Source: SAR202 cluster bacterium Casp-Chloro-G4
Lineage (GTDB): Bacteria; Chloroflexota; Dehalococcoidia; Lucifugimonadales; JADFKI01
NCBI GenBank assembly: GCA_002816705.1
Contig: MUCK01000037.1
Span: forward strand, 1 to 51,940
Length of the DNA stretch: 51,940 bases
Reading direction: 5' to 3'
Below are positions 1-9,033 of the stretch, in pieces. The position numbers and the translations under genes were made by a program. Every line of letters begins with the position of its first letter. Positions within the stretch are counted from its first letter, which is position 1. Below the pieces are notes generated by a model. It searched no databases. It was not told the DNA's origin and worked only from the letters and a program-made list of their open reading frames with translations.

Positions 1-107
1 GATTGCGAGCCTGGCCTGCCTTTTTACTGCCGTGGGAGAATGAAATCACCAGAATCCCCACTCCCTACGGCAAACTATGCCCAACCAAATGCACAGGAGA
101 TAGGTAA

Positions 108-983
108 ATGGCGACCGGTATGACAGTAACCCTACTTGGCACAGGCTCACCCGTTCCGGGCATTGAGCGGTTCGGCATGAGTACTCTAATTGAGGCCGGC
201 GGCACCAAGCTTCTAATTGACTGCGGTCGCGGCGCGCTACAACGCCTGCGGCAGTTGGCCTTGCCGCTTGGGACGGTGGACAAGCTATTCCTAACGCACT
301 TGCATTCTGACCACCTGGTGGGCTTGCCGGACCTCTGGTTGTCTGCATGGGTTGCGGGCCGGGACACCCCGTTGAGAGTATGGGGCCCTCAGGGAACAGT
401 CAACATGATGGAGCACCTGGCGCAGGCCTTCCAGCCGGACATCATGATGCGCCGGGACATGGACACGAGACTTCCGGCGGCCGGTATCGAGTTCGTCGCC
501 CAGGACATTCAGTCGAGCTTCGTCTTCGAAGAAAGTGGTTTCAGATTGAGTACCTTCGATGTGGAGCACATTCCGGAGGTACCCTCCTTCGGGTTTCGAG
601 TCGAGTACGAGGGAAGGTCGGTAGTCCTTTCCGGCGACGCCCGACAGTCGGAAAATCTGGTAACTCATGCTCAGGGCGCGGACCTGCTCATCCACGAGGT
701 CGTTGCGCCGGAGGCCCGCCGTGCCGCAAGGAGCGGGCGGACAACGGACTTTATCGTCGATCAGATCGTCGCACACCACACCACTCCGCAACAGGCGGGA
801 GAGGTATTTAGCAGAGTCCGACCAAAGCTCGCGGTCTACTCGCACATCGTAGGTCCGTTTGGAGACGCCACCATAAACGAAATCAACATCGGCACTGCGG
901 AGACGTATGACGGGCCATTCGTCATAGGCCACGATCTCATGAGTATAGAGGTGGGCGAAGAGGTACGAGTGGTCGAGGCCTAG
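108..983 (+). CDS. MBL-fold hydrolase, ribonuclease Z-like
   Basis: A 291-residue metallo-beta-lactamase-fold hydrolase. It opens with the strand/loop GTGSPVPG and carries the zinc motif THLHSDH (His64, His66, Asp68, His69), followed by a bridging Asp in LSGDAR and a late His in VYSHIVG. These are the metal ligands of the RNase Z/arylsulfatase branch of the family, which hydrolyses phosphodiester or sulfate ester bonds in the cytoplasm; no signal peptide is visible. The ATG at 108 has a good ribosome site (AGGAG, 8-9 nt upstream); a second ATG at 120 is possible. It stands alone on the plus strand, facing the minus-strand operon that ends at 1101. The fold is certain, but true tRNA 3' processing versus a general hydrolase cannot be settled from sequence. 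Confidence 0.85.
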   Translation: MATGMTVTLLGTGSPVPGIERFGMSTLIEAGGTKLLIDCGRGALQRLRQLALPLGTVDKLFLTHLHSDHLVGLPDLWLSAWVAGRDTPLRVWGPQGTVNMMEHLAQAFQPDIMMRRDMDTRLPAAGIEFVAQDIQSSFVFEESGFRLSTFDVEHIPEVPSFGFRVEYEGRSVVLSGDARQSENLVTHAQGADLLIHEVVAPEARRAARSGRTTDFIVDQIVAHHTTPQQAGEVFSRVRPKLAVYSHIVGPFGDATINEINIGTAETYDGPFVIGHDLMSIEVGEEVRVVEA

Positions 984-1100
984 CCCTCAACTATTTAGTA
1001 GCACTGGCTGTGTGAAGATCTGAATTTGGCCACGCCGCGTCTTCCTGACTATGAGGCGGAGGCTGGCTTCGTCTAAGGCCTGCCACCAGGGAACGAAACC

Positions 1101-2033
1101 TCAGCCGACGATTTTTACGCTACCACCCTCTTGGCGCACTCGAAGGTCCAGGTAAACCAGGGTGGCTCCTATGTGCATGAAAGGCGCCACGATGGCGCTA
1201 ATCAGGCCAGAAACAATGCTGCTCAGAGCTGTGCCGCCCAAGGAATCTAGAGGTAACAACAGTAGCGAGCCCACGAAGGTCGCCCCGAAGACCATCAGGA
1301 AGAAGATTATGCCGATTCCGAATGTTCTCCACCAGTGACCTTCAACCAGACGCCAGCTCCTTCTGATTGAGTCCACGGGCCTAAGGTCCTCCAGCACCAG
1401 GGCATCGAACGCAAAATATAGACGAACCATCGCGAAGATCAGTACAGGCAAGCCAATTAATATCAACGTAAGCGCCGCCGGGATGAGGAATATCAGCACA
1501 AGAAGTATTGCGACAAGAAGCAGCGCTACGAATTTACTGGCTGCGGCTCCTAATACGGCGAGAAATTCCACGTTCCTGCCCAGATAGTGTTGTCCGGTGG
1601 CGTAAATTATTCCGCCTATGGACAGCAAAGATAAAACGATCGTGGCCACGACCAGCACAAACACAGTGCCCGCCAGCTCTCCAAGCTGTGGAAAGTCGAA
1701 CGTCTCGCCTTCATTATCCGCTGTGAATCCTGAGCCTAACTCCGGCACCAGCATAGTAAGAATAACGACCGGTATCTGCGGAATCACTGCCAGTGCGAAG
1801 AATACCAAGAAGTGAAGTTTATAGATTGAAATGGTTTGCCCAATGAGGTCACCAAGGGCCCTGCGGGCCAGTTGAACCACATTCCCCTCGACACTCACAG
1901 CGGAGGCCCTGAATGGCTGAGCCTGAGGCGTAGCACGGGCAGATATGCCTTCGTGATCCGGTAATTTGTTTCCGCAGCTCTGACAGAACACGGCGGACTC
2001 GAGGTTATTATACTGACAATTCAGACAGATCAT
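1101..2033 (-). CDS. zinc-ribbon multi-pass membrane protein
   Basis: A 310-residue protein. An N-terminal zinc ribbon (CLNCQYNN then FCQSCGNKL, two CxxC pairs) is followed by a polar linker and about six hydrophobic segments from residue 75 to the end, including a mid-protein stretch of consecutive Leu/Ile/Val helices. The membrane part resembles the family found in glycerophosphodiester phosphodiesterase membrane domains and DUF7847-type proteins. The sequence RPVDSIRRSWRLVEGHWWR is a typical amphipathic segment of that family. It is the last gene of the minus-strand unit DUF1800-DUF1501-NHL-this gene, 15 nt after the NHL gene. Function unknown; a membrane scaffold or sensor is only a guess. 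Confidence 0.75.
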   Translation of the reverse strand: MICLNCQYNNLESAVFCQSCGNKLPDHEGISARATPQAQPFRASAVSVEGNVVQLARRALGDLIGQTISIYKLHFLVFFALAVIPQIPVVILTMLVPELGSGFTADNEGETFDFPQLGELAGTVFVLVVATIVLSLLSIGGIIYATGQHYLGRNVEFLAVLGAAASKFVALLLVAILLVLIFLIPAALTLILIGLPVLIFAMVRLYFAFDALVLEDLRPVDSIRRSWRLVEGHWWRTFGIGIIFFLMVFGATFVGSLLLLPLDSLGGTALSSIVSGLISAIVAPFMHIGATLVYLDLRVRQEGGSVKIVG

Positions 2034-2048
2034 TGCCTTCCATCCGGC

Positions 2049-3083
2049 CTAAAGATTGAACTGTGGCTCCATATAGTCATGAAGCTTGTTGTAAATCTGG
2101 ACGCGGCCCCGCTGCGTATCCGTAATTATTATACGAGACTTCGACTCGTCAAAGGCTAGTCCAGTGGGCATAGCGAACCGCCATTCGGGCTCCAGCGTGT
2201 ACACGCGTCGGCGGGCCTTCTCTACGTCGGCGTTGGCCTCCACCTGTTCCCGATGCCACTTGGCCAGGTCCTGGGCATCTCCCCTTAGGCTGGTGAGGAA
2301 CCGGCCCTGGGGAGTAAAGACCTCTACGCGGTCGTTAGCCCAATCACATACGTAGACGTCGCCGTCGTTATCCACGACCACGTCGCTGGGACGGGTTAGC
2401 TGGCCTTTGCCATCACCGAAGCTGCCGAAGGACATGACGAACTCGCCATCTGTCGTAAACTTCTGCGCGCGGTGATTCTTGTGGTCTGCAACATAGACGA
2501 ACCCGTCTTTGTCGGTGGTTACGCCCCAGGGCGAGTCTAACTTTCCTTCGCCACTTCCGTATCCGCCAAAGGCAGATATGAATTCCCCGTCGACGGTCAG
2601 ACGTTGCACTCTGTGGTTGAGGCTATCGGATACCAGCAGGGTGCCGTCGGAATCCATGGCGATGCCAGAGGGGCGATTGAATTCCCCGTGTCCAGCGCCG
2701 GGGGTTCCCCAGCACTTCACGAACTCCCCGGCACTGGTGAATACCGAGACGCGGTTCATCCACTCGTCGGTCACGAAAACATTGTCGTCCGAGTCTAGCG
2801 CGATTCCTGCCGGCCAAATAAGCTGACCTTCAGCGTCGCCGTACCGGCTTATTTTGACGAGGTGCTCCTCTTCGCCTGGAGTGGTGGTGATGTTGAACAC
2901 GTTAACCTGGGCGAAGGTGGCAGTCTGGTTCCAAGGCACATCCAGAATCTGCTCATACTGCCGGCTGACGACGTAGACCTTATCACCTGACCCGCATGCC
3001 ACCGCCACCGGCATAGGCATATAAAGCCCGCCAACGGCGTGACTATAATCAAAAGTCCGTCCTGCGACTACGGTCGTGAGCAT
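2049..3083 (-). CDS. NHL-repeat beta-propeller protein
   Basis: A 344-residue protein made almost entirely of NHL repeats. The recurrent pattern is GxxxxPxGIAxDxxGxxxVxDxxNxRVQxFxxxGxFxxxxG (for example GIALDSDDNVFVTDEWMNRV and PWGVTTDKDGFVYVADHKNH), giving about six blades. Such propellers usually bind ligands or proteins and are often secreted. No convincing signal peptide is visible at the ATG, so the location is uncertain. It follows the DUF1501 gene by 42 nt in the same operon and precedes the zinc-ribbon membrane protein. Family assignment is firm; the partner is unknown. Confidence 0.85.
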   Translation of the reverse strand: MLTTVVAGRTFDYSHAVGGLYMPMPVAVACGSGDKVYVVSRQYEQILDVPWNQTATFAQVNVFNITTTPGEEEHLVKISRYGDAEGQLIWPAGIALDSDDNVFVTDEWMNRVSVFTSAGEFVKCWGTPGAGHGEFNRPSGIAMDSDGTLLVSDSLNHRVQRLTVDGEFISAFGGYGSGEGKLDSPWGVTTDKDGFVYVADHKNHRAQKFTTDGEFVMSFGSFGDGKGQLTRPSDVVVDNDGDVYVCDWANDRVEVFTPQGRFLTSLRGDAQDLAKWHREQVEANADVEKARRRVYTLEPEWRFAMPTGLAFDESKSRIIITDTQRGRVQIYNKLHDYMEPQFNL

Positions 3084-3125
3084 TTTTTCACCTGCAATTT
3101 AATAACTTGGCAGCGCTTCGAGGAT

Positions 3126-4268
3126 TCAAGCCCCTACCAGGTCCAGCTTCTCGAAGGCCCTGCCAACAATGGGATTGGCGTCAATCAACATCCAGTTTTC
3201 CAGAATGGTGGTGTACAGGCTTCGGAAGTCCAGATTGGGCACCGGGTCGCCCTGTTGTAAGTCTTGCGACTTGAGTGACGGCATGACGCTGTACTGGCCG
3301 CCCTTAATCCGGTCGCCTATCAGGAAAGCAACTCCCGCCGCGCCATGGTCTGTGCCAGACCCATTGTCATGGGTTCGACGACCGAACTCTGAGAACAGCA
3401 GCATGATTACGTTATCAGCAGCGTCGTGCTCTCGCAGGTCGTCGAAGAAGTCCCGGATGGAGGCTGACAGGTCATCAAACAGTACGGACAGCATGCTGGG
3501 CTGTCCCGCGTGCGAATCGTAGCTGCCATGGTCACAGTAGAAGACGCGGGTTCCCAGACCGGCCAGGTGCACCTGAGCGATGCCCTTCAGCTTCTTGGCC
3601 AACGTGGTGTCGGCGTACTCAACCGTCGATGAGTAGTTTTTCGGCGCAATCTTAAGAATGTCAGCGCCCCTCAACGCGTCCAGTCCCGTCTGGCCCAGGA
3701 ATTCCATTACGGGGCCTCGACCGATGGCCGGGCCATACAGACGGGAGAACCTATCAAGTATCCTCTGCCGCTGGTCCGCCATGCTGATGCCCGGCAGCAG
3801 ACCGTAGTCCTCCAGGTTCTCCACTACGGCAATGGGAACACCGGGAACGGCCATTGCCCTAAACATGCTCGGCCCAAAGCTCACGCCGGTTACGACGTTT
3901 TCCTTGTGGGGATCCAGCTCGCGAATCACACGGCCCAGCCAGCCTTCCGTGCCCACGTCATCCGGCTCACACGTATGCCAGATATCCATGGAGCGGAAGT
4001 GGGAACGAGGCGAGTTCTCGTATCCAACGCCGTGGATGATTGCCACGTTTCCCCCCTGATACATGCCCCTAATAGGCGCGAGATTAGGGTGCAACCCCAT
4101 CTCATTATCTATGTGCAACACCTTGTCCTGGGGTATGCCCACGGACGGCCTGTAATCGTAGTATAGGTCGTTGCCATAGGGGATGACTGTATTGAGGTAA
4201 TCGTTACCTCCGGATAACTGCACAACGACCAGTACAGGGTCTTTCTTATCCACGGTGGTCATGTTCAT
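3126..4268 (-). CDS. DUF1501 family protein
   Basis: A 380-residue DUF1501 protein (alkaline-phosphatase/sulfatase-like fold). Seen are the N-terminal VVVQLSGGNDYLNTVIP block, LHPNLAPI, the SHFRSMDIWHT block, and the C-terminal FSEFGRRTHDNGSGTDHGA block, which is a hallmark of the family. DUF1501 proteins are almost always paired with a DUF1800 protein, as here (83 nt downstream of it). They are usually thought to act at the cell surface, though no Tat signal is present in this copy. The third codon, an ATG at 4262, has better spacing from GGAG and may be the true start. The biochemical role of the family is not established. Confidence 0.9.
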   Translation of the reverse strand: MNMTTVDKKDPVLVVVQLSGGNDYLNTVIPYGNDLYYDYRPSVGIPQDKVLHIDNEMGLHPNLAPIRGMYQGGNVAIIHGVGYENSPRSHFRSMDIWHTCEPDDVGTEGWLGRVIRELDPHKENVVTGVSFGPSMFRAMAVPGVPIAVVENLEDYGLLPGISMADQRQRILDRFSRLYGPAIGRGPVMEFLGQTGLDALRGADILKIAPKNYSSTVEYADTTLAKKLKGIAQVHLAGLGTRVFYCDHGSYDSHAGQPSMLSVLFDDLSASIRDFFDDLREHDAADNVIMLLFSEFGRRTHDNGSGTDHGAAGVAFLIGDRIKGGQYSVMPSLKSQDLQQGDPVPNLDFRSLYTTILENWMLIDANPIVGRAFEKLDLVGA

Positions 4269-4351
4269 CTCCGTCTTTCTGGGCCATACGCGGGTTGGCC
4301 AGGCTTTTCAGCGAAGCCATCATTCGCCCTTTGTTTATCCCTGTCACCCAG

Positions 4352-5758
4352 CTATGCGTACTGGAAATCTCTCAAAGATACGATCAGTTGTAGCATCTCA
4401 CTTACCCTCTGAGTCGAGAGATCAGCCTGCGTTGGTGTATCCCAGGACAGGTTGCCATCCGGTGCGGCGTGGTCTATCAATTCCTGACGAGTCTGCGTGT
4501 CCAGGTCCAGCGGGCCCATCTGCTCCAGGCACATGTCCACGAACCCATCGGGCGGCATCTCCCCTGCGCCTCGCAATCGACCTAGTATGGCCTGCACTCC
4601 TGGCAAGTTAACGTCGCCCACAAGATCGGCAACGAAATTAATTCGGCGCATCAGCGAGCCGCTGTTTATCCATTCGCGGCCCGTATGCCACCCCTCCACG
4701 CTCGGCGGGTTGAGGACCTCCTGCCCCATGTAACCCGTCTGCCGTCCCAGGTTTCCTATGCCGGGCGCAGGGAATTCGTGACCTCCGACGAACCTCAGGG
4801 TATTCACCACAACCTCAACCGGACTCTTGATTCGGGAGAAACGGGCCTCTTTGAAGAAATCGGAGTTGAACAGCACCCGGAGAACCTCTCGCATGTCATA
4901 GTCGTTCGCCACGAAGGCGTCCACCAAGACCTGTATCGCTTCAGGGTCCCGGGGCGGTACCGTTTGCCAGGCAGGCACCTGCGCCTCGTCGGCCACAAAG
5001 AAGTTGTACAGGTGGCGGGCCATGAATCGGGCCGTGGCCGGCTGGCGGCATATGATATCGATTATGTCCTCACCGTTGAAGTTTCCCCTGTTTCCAAGGA
5101 ATGACTTCTCATCTCCATCGTGGTCCTCTTCGCGGTATTCGAAAGACCAGTCGAACCGCCCCATGGGAAAGCGCGGCAGTTTCGGGGTAATCGTCCAGCC
5201 CGTGAAGGCCCTGGAGCATTCGTAGACGTCCTTTTCGGTGTAGTTGCCAACGCCCATGCTGAATAGCTCCAGAAGCTCCCGGCCCCAATTCTCGTTAGGA
5301 GCGCCGGCGTGGTTCTCGTTGTTGTCTAGCCAGTACAGCATGGCCGGGCTTTTGGCCACCTCGATCAGCATTTCTTTGTAGCTGCCCAAGCCCTTATCAC
5401 GGAACATGTCAACCATGTCGACGATCTCGTCCCAGTGGTCGACCTTGGAGACCCCGGTAGCAAATATGCCATGCCAGAATACGGTCATCTTCTCCAGCAG
5501 CGGTGCCCTGGTGTTCACCATGTCGAACAGCCATGTCGCGTGGCCGGTGCCCTGTATGGTGCCTGGTTTCCAGGACCAGGGATGGTATCGAAGAAGGTCG
5601 TACCGGTCCACCGGCTCCTGAACCTCGGGCTGGAGCAACTCTTCCACAGTAGCGTCGTAACCACGCTCAGCGAGGATTTCCAACTCATCGTAAGTTGCGC
5701 CGAAACCGGCTCGCCTCATCAGGTGGGCCATCAGGGCAATGTCTTCTTTATTAGGCAT
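4352..5758 (-). CDS. DUF1800 family protein
   Basis: A 468-residue DUF1800 protein, the usual partner of DUF1501. Characteristic segments are HLMRRAGFGAT at the N terminus, MTVFWHGIFATG, ENWGRELLELFSMGVGNYTE, DVYECSRAFTGWT, RIKSPVEVVVNTLR and PPSVEGWHTGREWI. The length is typical. It is the first gene of a four-gene minus-strand operon and lies about 110 nt behind a near-consensus promoter (5876-5904). DUF1800/DUF1501 pairs are common in Planctomycetes, Proteobacteria and Chloroflexota; their function is undetermined. Family assignment is very secure. Confidence 0.92.
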   Translation of the reverse strand: MPNKEDIALMAHLMRRAGFGATYDELEILAERGYDATVEELLQPEVQEPVDRYDLLRYHPWSWKPGTIQGTGHATWLFDMVNTRAPLLEKMTVFWHGIFATGVSKVDHWDEIVDMVDMFRDKGLGSYKEMLIEVAKSPAMLYWLDNNENHAGAPNENWGRELLELFSMGVGNYTEKDVYECSRAFTGWTITPKLPRFPMGRFDWSFEYREEDHDGDEKSFLGNRGNFNGEDIIDIICRQPATARFMARHLYNFFVADEAQVPAWQTVPPRDPEAIQVLVDAFVANDYDMREVLRVLFNSDFFKEARFSRIKSPVEVVVNTLRFVGGHEFPAPGIGNLGRQTGYMGQEVLNPPSVEGWHTGREWINSGSLMRRINFVADLVGDVNLPGVQAILGRLRGAGEMPPDGFVDMCLEQMGPLDLDTQTRQELIDHAAPDGNLSWDTPTQADLSTQRVSEMLQLIVSLRDFQYA

Positions 5759-5875
5759 GCTTTGAGCCTTTCAGATGAACGGTCTGCGCCCCGCGGACAT
5801 CAAGCCCCGGGTCGAATCCAATCAATGCACATCAGGAGAGGTCAGACATGGGGAGTTCTAAGCCAATTTAAGGCA

Positions 5876-5904
5876 AGTATAGGAGGCCCTTAAACCCATG
5901 TCAA
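5876..5904 (-). promoter_or_regulatory. sigma-70 promoter of the DUF1800 operon
   Basis: On the minus strand: TTGACA (5904-5899), a 17-nt spacer, TATACT (5881-5876). It matches the -35 consensus perfectly and the -10 at 5 of 6 positions. The expected transcript start is near 5869, leaving about 110 nt of leader before the DUF1800 ATG. Confidence 0.75.
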
Positions 5905-5977
5905 ACCAGCCAACTGCGTTTTTTGGCCCGATCTCAGCGTCTCTCTCCGCATCAAGTAGGCGACCCCGTATAGGAGC

Positions 5978-6733
5978 CTAAAGGCTGGTTAGCTCTCGCA
6001 CTAACACTGACAGGCTGGACGCCACGATAACGCCAATGGCCACACGCCGGAAAAGCTCCTCGTTCAAACGGCCTGCCACCCGACTGCCTACCCAGAAGCC
6101 CAGAAGCACAGGCCCCAGGGCCACCAGCGCCAAGACGATGCGGTCTGGGGTGAACAGCCCCGTGGGGATGTACCCAACCGTGGCGGAGGACATTATCACG
6201 AATAGATATAACGACAGAAAGGCGCGAATTCGGTGCCGGTCCCAGCCCTGGCTAAGGACGAACAGGACCAGCAGCGGCCCGCCAATAGCCAGCGCCCCCA
6301 GCATTACCCCGACCAGGAAGCCTATTGCCCCGCCGACCACTTTGGGGTAGGGGACCTTCCCTTGTAGGCCAACAGGATTAAAGGCAGTGGCAGCAGTGAG
6401 GAGAATAATGAAGACTACGATGCTCAGGCGAAGGACTCGTTCGCCCGAGGCGGACAGCACATATGCGCCAATCAGAGCGCCGGCCAATCCCAACGCGGCC
6501 ACAGGGATGGCATCCTTCAATCGGAGGTGGCGGCGAGTCTGCCAGACCAGCAGTCCTGTTATGGGAACGCTGACCGCGTTTAACACGACCACGGCTGTCT
6601 GGGGGTCCAACACAAGAAGCAGGATGGGAGTTGCCACCATCCCTATACCGAAGCCCAGAGAAGCGAGCACGGTGGAACCGGCCAAAGTGGCAAGCACGGC
6701 AACCAGAATCTGTATAAGGCTAAATGCATCCAT
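5978..6733 (-). CDS. TauE/SafE family transporter
   Basis: An about 251-residue membrane protein with eight or so hydrophobic helices in two halves and the conserved GFGIGMVATPIL...NAVSVP segment of the TauE/SafE (DUF81) sulfite/organosulfonate exporter family. The second half carries GGAIGFLVGVMLGALAIGGP, the repeated family motif. I place the start at the ATG at 6733. The open frame extends to a TTG at 6763, but that lies inside the T-tract of the upstream terminator. The substrate cannot be told from sequence; sulfonates, sulfite or other small anions are typical. It is transcribed alone after the rpoD terminator. Confidence 0.85.
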   Translation of the reverse strand: MDAFSLIQILVAVLATLAGSTVLASLGFGIGMVATPILLLVLDPQTAVVVLNAVSVPITGLLVWQTRRHLRLKDAIPVAALGLAGALIGAYVLSASGERVLRLSIVVFIILLTAATAFNPVGLQGKVPYPKVVGGAIGFLVGVMLGALAIGGPLLVLFVLSQGWDRHRIRAFLSLYLFVIMSSATVGYIPTGLFTPDRIVLALVALGPVLLGFWVGSRVAGRLNEELFRRVAIGVIVASSLSVLVRELTSL

Positions 6734-6760
6734 GCTTAAACGCTGCTTCCGGATCGCGGA

Positions 6761-6811
6761 CAAATCAAAAGGTGCGGATGGGCCATCTGAGTCGATGGCT
6801 CGTCCGCACCT
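6761..6811 (-). terminator. Rho-independent terminator of infA-rpoD
   Basis: The outer stem AGGTGCGGA/TCCGCACCT (6770-6778 with 6803-6811) and inner GCCATC/GATGGC form one long hairpin. On the minus strand it is followed by TTTTGATTT. It sits 80 nt after the sigma-factor stop codon. Confidence 0.85.
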
Positions 6812-6890
6812 CGTATATGCTTTATATGGTTTCTGTAGGGACTATTCGTCCACCAGTGGGCGATAGGGATTCGAAGCCCCGCCAGTCCAA

Positions 6891-8375
6891 CTAATCCAAA
6901 AAGTCTCGAAGCTTCTTGGAACGGCTGGGGTGCCTGAGCTTCCTCAGAGCCTTAGCCTCGATCTGTCGGATTCGCTCTCGTGTTACGCCGAAGTTCCGGC
7001 CAACCTCTTCCAATGTACGTGTCCTGCCGTCCAGCAGGCCAAACCTAAGTTGGAGTACTCGAGCCTCGCGGTCGCTCAGGGTGTAGAGCACGTCATCTAC
7101 CTGCTCTCGGAGAAGCTGGTATGAGGCTGCGTCGGCTGGCGCCAGGGCGTCCTTGTCCTCGATGAAATCGCCTAGCTGGCTGGACTCTTCTTCGCCAATA
7201 GGCGTCTCCAGTGAAAATGGCGATTGCGTAAGCTTCAGAATTTCTTTGACTCTCTCCTCGGAGACCTCCATCGCAATGCCGATCTCGGCGCTGGTAGGCT
7301 CTCGGCCATTCTCTTGAACCAGCTGTCGGCTGACGCGGAGTAGCTTGTTAATGACCTCAACCATGTGCACCGGTAGTCGAATGGTCCGGGACTGGTCGGC
7401 GATGGCCCTGGTGGTCGCCTGTCGAATCCACCAGTGAGCGTAGGTGCTGAACTTGTAGCCCTTGCGGTAATCGAACTTCTCGACGCCGCGCATAAGGCCG
7501 ATGTTTCCCTCTTGGATAAGGTCCAGCAGGGAAAGGCCTCGACCAACGTACTTCTTGCAAACGCTGACTACCAATCGGAGGTTGGCCTCCGCCAGATGGC
7601 GTCCGGCCCGGACGCCTTCGTCCTTTAACCTTTCCAAATGGCTATTGAATATAAGCTCATAGGATTTCAGTGATTCTATGAATTCTTCTTTCTGTGCCAC
7701 TATGCTCAGATGCTTAACATCTGTCTCGGGGTTAACAAGCTCGTTAATCTCCCTGGGAAGCAAGCGGCTGTCCAAGGAGAGTCGTTGTAACTCGGCCTTA
7801 ACATCCTCAGGTTCCTTGTTGAGCATCTCAGAAACGAAGTTCAAAAGCTCTTCAGGAAGTTCACCATCAAGAGCTTCTCGTAGGACGGGGTCAGCCATGG
7901 CATCGGAGAGCGTAGGCTCACGTTCGAATCCGAGGTACCTGCAAAGTGCATTCAAAAGAGAGCTGCCATCGCCCAGGCGCTTGACCATGAAAGCGATATT
8001 TACCCAAGCTCGCGAAGACTCGACTTCCGCTTCTGCAAGGTCCTTCTCTACGTTTTGGATGTGCTTGCAGGCCTCTATGCGCCTGGCTAGCGTTCGCTCA
8101 TCCGATTTCTTAAGAAGGCTTACCCTACCGATCTCCCTCAGGTACATGCGGATTGGGTCGTCAATTTCAACAGTTTCGAGATCCTTCTCCCAGTCTGCAT
8201 CGAGGCCGGTTTGGGATTGGGTCTCGTCGGGGCCAGCAAGGGCGGCGCCGTCGGCCATTTGCTCCTGCCCATTGGCCCTAACAATACGCTCTAGGGAATC
8301 TGAAGAATTGCCGGTCCTATCAAATGGCTTCCAGAGATACTCATCGACTCCGTCTTCGTCCGTCTTTCGGTACAT
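6891..8375 (-). CDS. rpoD: RNA polymerase primary sigma factor
   Basis: A 494-residue group 1 sigma-70 factor that directs core polymerase to housekeeping promoters. Region 1.2 is [17 protein letters not shown] non-conserved acidic/helical stretch (residues ~110-250) is followed by region 2 with [18 protein letters not shown] and [11 protein letters not shown], region 3 starting at [11 protein letters not shown], and region 4.2 with [20 protein letters not shown]. The ATG at 8375 is preceded by GGAGG at about 10 nt. It follows infA by 92 nt and ends at a strong terminator. The promoters found in this window (TTGACN / TANNNT) fit the specificity expected of this factor. Confidence 0.95.
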   Translation of the reverse strand: MYRKTDEDGVDEYLWKPFDRTGNSSDSLERIVRANGQEQMADGAALAGPDETQSQTGLDADWEKDLETVEIDDPIRMYLREIGRVSLLKKSDERTLARRIEACKHIQNVEKDLAEAEVESSRAWVNIAFMVKRLGDGSSLLNALCRYLGFEREPTLSDAMADPVLREALDGELPEELLNFVSEMLNKEPEDVKAELQRLSLDSRLLPREINELVNPETDVKHLSIVAQKEEFIESLKSYELIFNSHLERLKDEGVRAGRHLAEANLRLVVSVCKKYVGRGLSLLDLIQEGNIGLMRGVEKFDYRKGYKFSTYAHWWIRQATTRAIADQSRTIRLPVHMVEVINKLLRVSRQLVQENGREPTSAEIGIAMEVSEERVKEILKLTQSPFSLETPIGEEESSQLGDFIEDKDALAPADAASYQLLREQVDDVLYTLSDREARVLQLRFGLLDGRTRTLEEVGRNFGVTRERIRQIEAKALRKLRHPSRSKKLRDFLD

Positions 8376-8467
8376 ATCTCAAACGCCTCCCAAATTCTTC
8401 ATAGGCAACGAGACAGGGACACACCGACAAAAAGTAGACGTGCGGTCACCTGCCAATAGATACGGGG

Positions 8468-8686
8468 TTACTTGAACCTGTAGGTTATTCTGCCTCTAGT
8501 CAAATCATATGGCGAGAGTTCCACGAGAACCCTATCACCCGGCAAGACGCGGATGAAGAAGCGGCGTATCTTGCCCGAAGCATAGGCAAGCACCTGGTGA
8601 CCATTGGCTAATTCCACTCTGAAAGAAGCGTTCGGAAGGGATTCCGAAACCGTTCCTTCAACCTCAATCACCTCTTTTTTTGCCAT
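8468..8686 (-). CDS. infA: translation initiation factor IF-1
   Basis: A 72-residue single OB-fold protein of exactly the usual IF-1 length. Conserved elements are [50 protein letters not shown]. It binds the 30S A site during initiation. The ATG is preceded by GGGAG. It lies directly upstream of rpoD rather than in the usual spc ribosomal-protein operon, where infA sits next to rpmJ and rpsM. Confidence 0.95.
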   Translation of the reverse strand: MAKKEVIEVEGTVSESLPNASFRVELANGHQVLAYASGKIRRFFIRVLPGDRVLVELSPYDLTRGRITYRFK

Positions 8687-9033
8687 ACAACTCCCTGTTA
8701 CGACTAAACAGAACCTTATACATTAACAATACCAGACTTTGACGAAAACTGAAGGGCTCTTACCTAGGCAATCCCCACAGACGCCAATTCAGGCATGCGT
8801 TTCCGTTCCAGGTAAAATCTCGCATGCCGCTCTGGATTCCCATTAGGCACCCGTGGCAGGCTTGTCCACGCCATATTTTGGCGATACCAACCAAGGTCTC
8901 AATGAGAAGCACGGTCATAGTACCACGGAAGTAGGGATATGACAATTCGTTTCAGGTTCACAGATTATTGATTTGGCCGATAACGGTACAACAGAGGGAT
9001 AAACCTGGGATGGCGAAGGTCTCAAATCGTGAG
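8687..9033. other. intergenic region with inverted repeat, infA upstream
   Basis: No convincing gene in this 347-nt stretch. It holds an inverted repeat GGCATGCG (8792-8799) / CGCATGCC (8821-8828) with a 21-nt loop, about 100 nt upstream of the infA start. This could be a weak terminator for the aminotransferase gene or part of the infA leader. A 61-codon open frame at 8760-8945 lacks protein-like character and is not called. Confidence 0.35.

Noticed and set aside
7678-8475. 265-codon plus-strand frame antisense to rpoD
   Set aside because: Ser/Arg-rich shadow of the sigma-factor gene with no domain and no start signals.
8760-8945. 61-codon open frame upstream of infA
   Set aside because: Odd composition (Trp/Cys-rich), no ribosome site, overlaps an inverted repeat; not protein-like.
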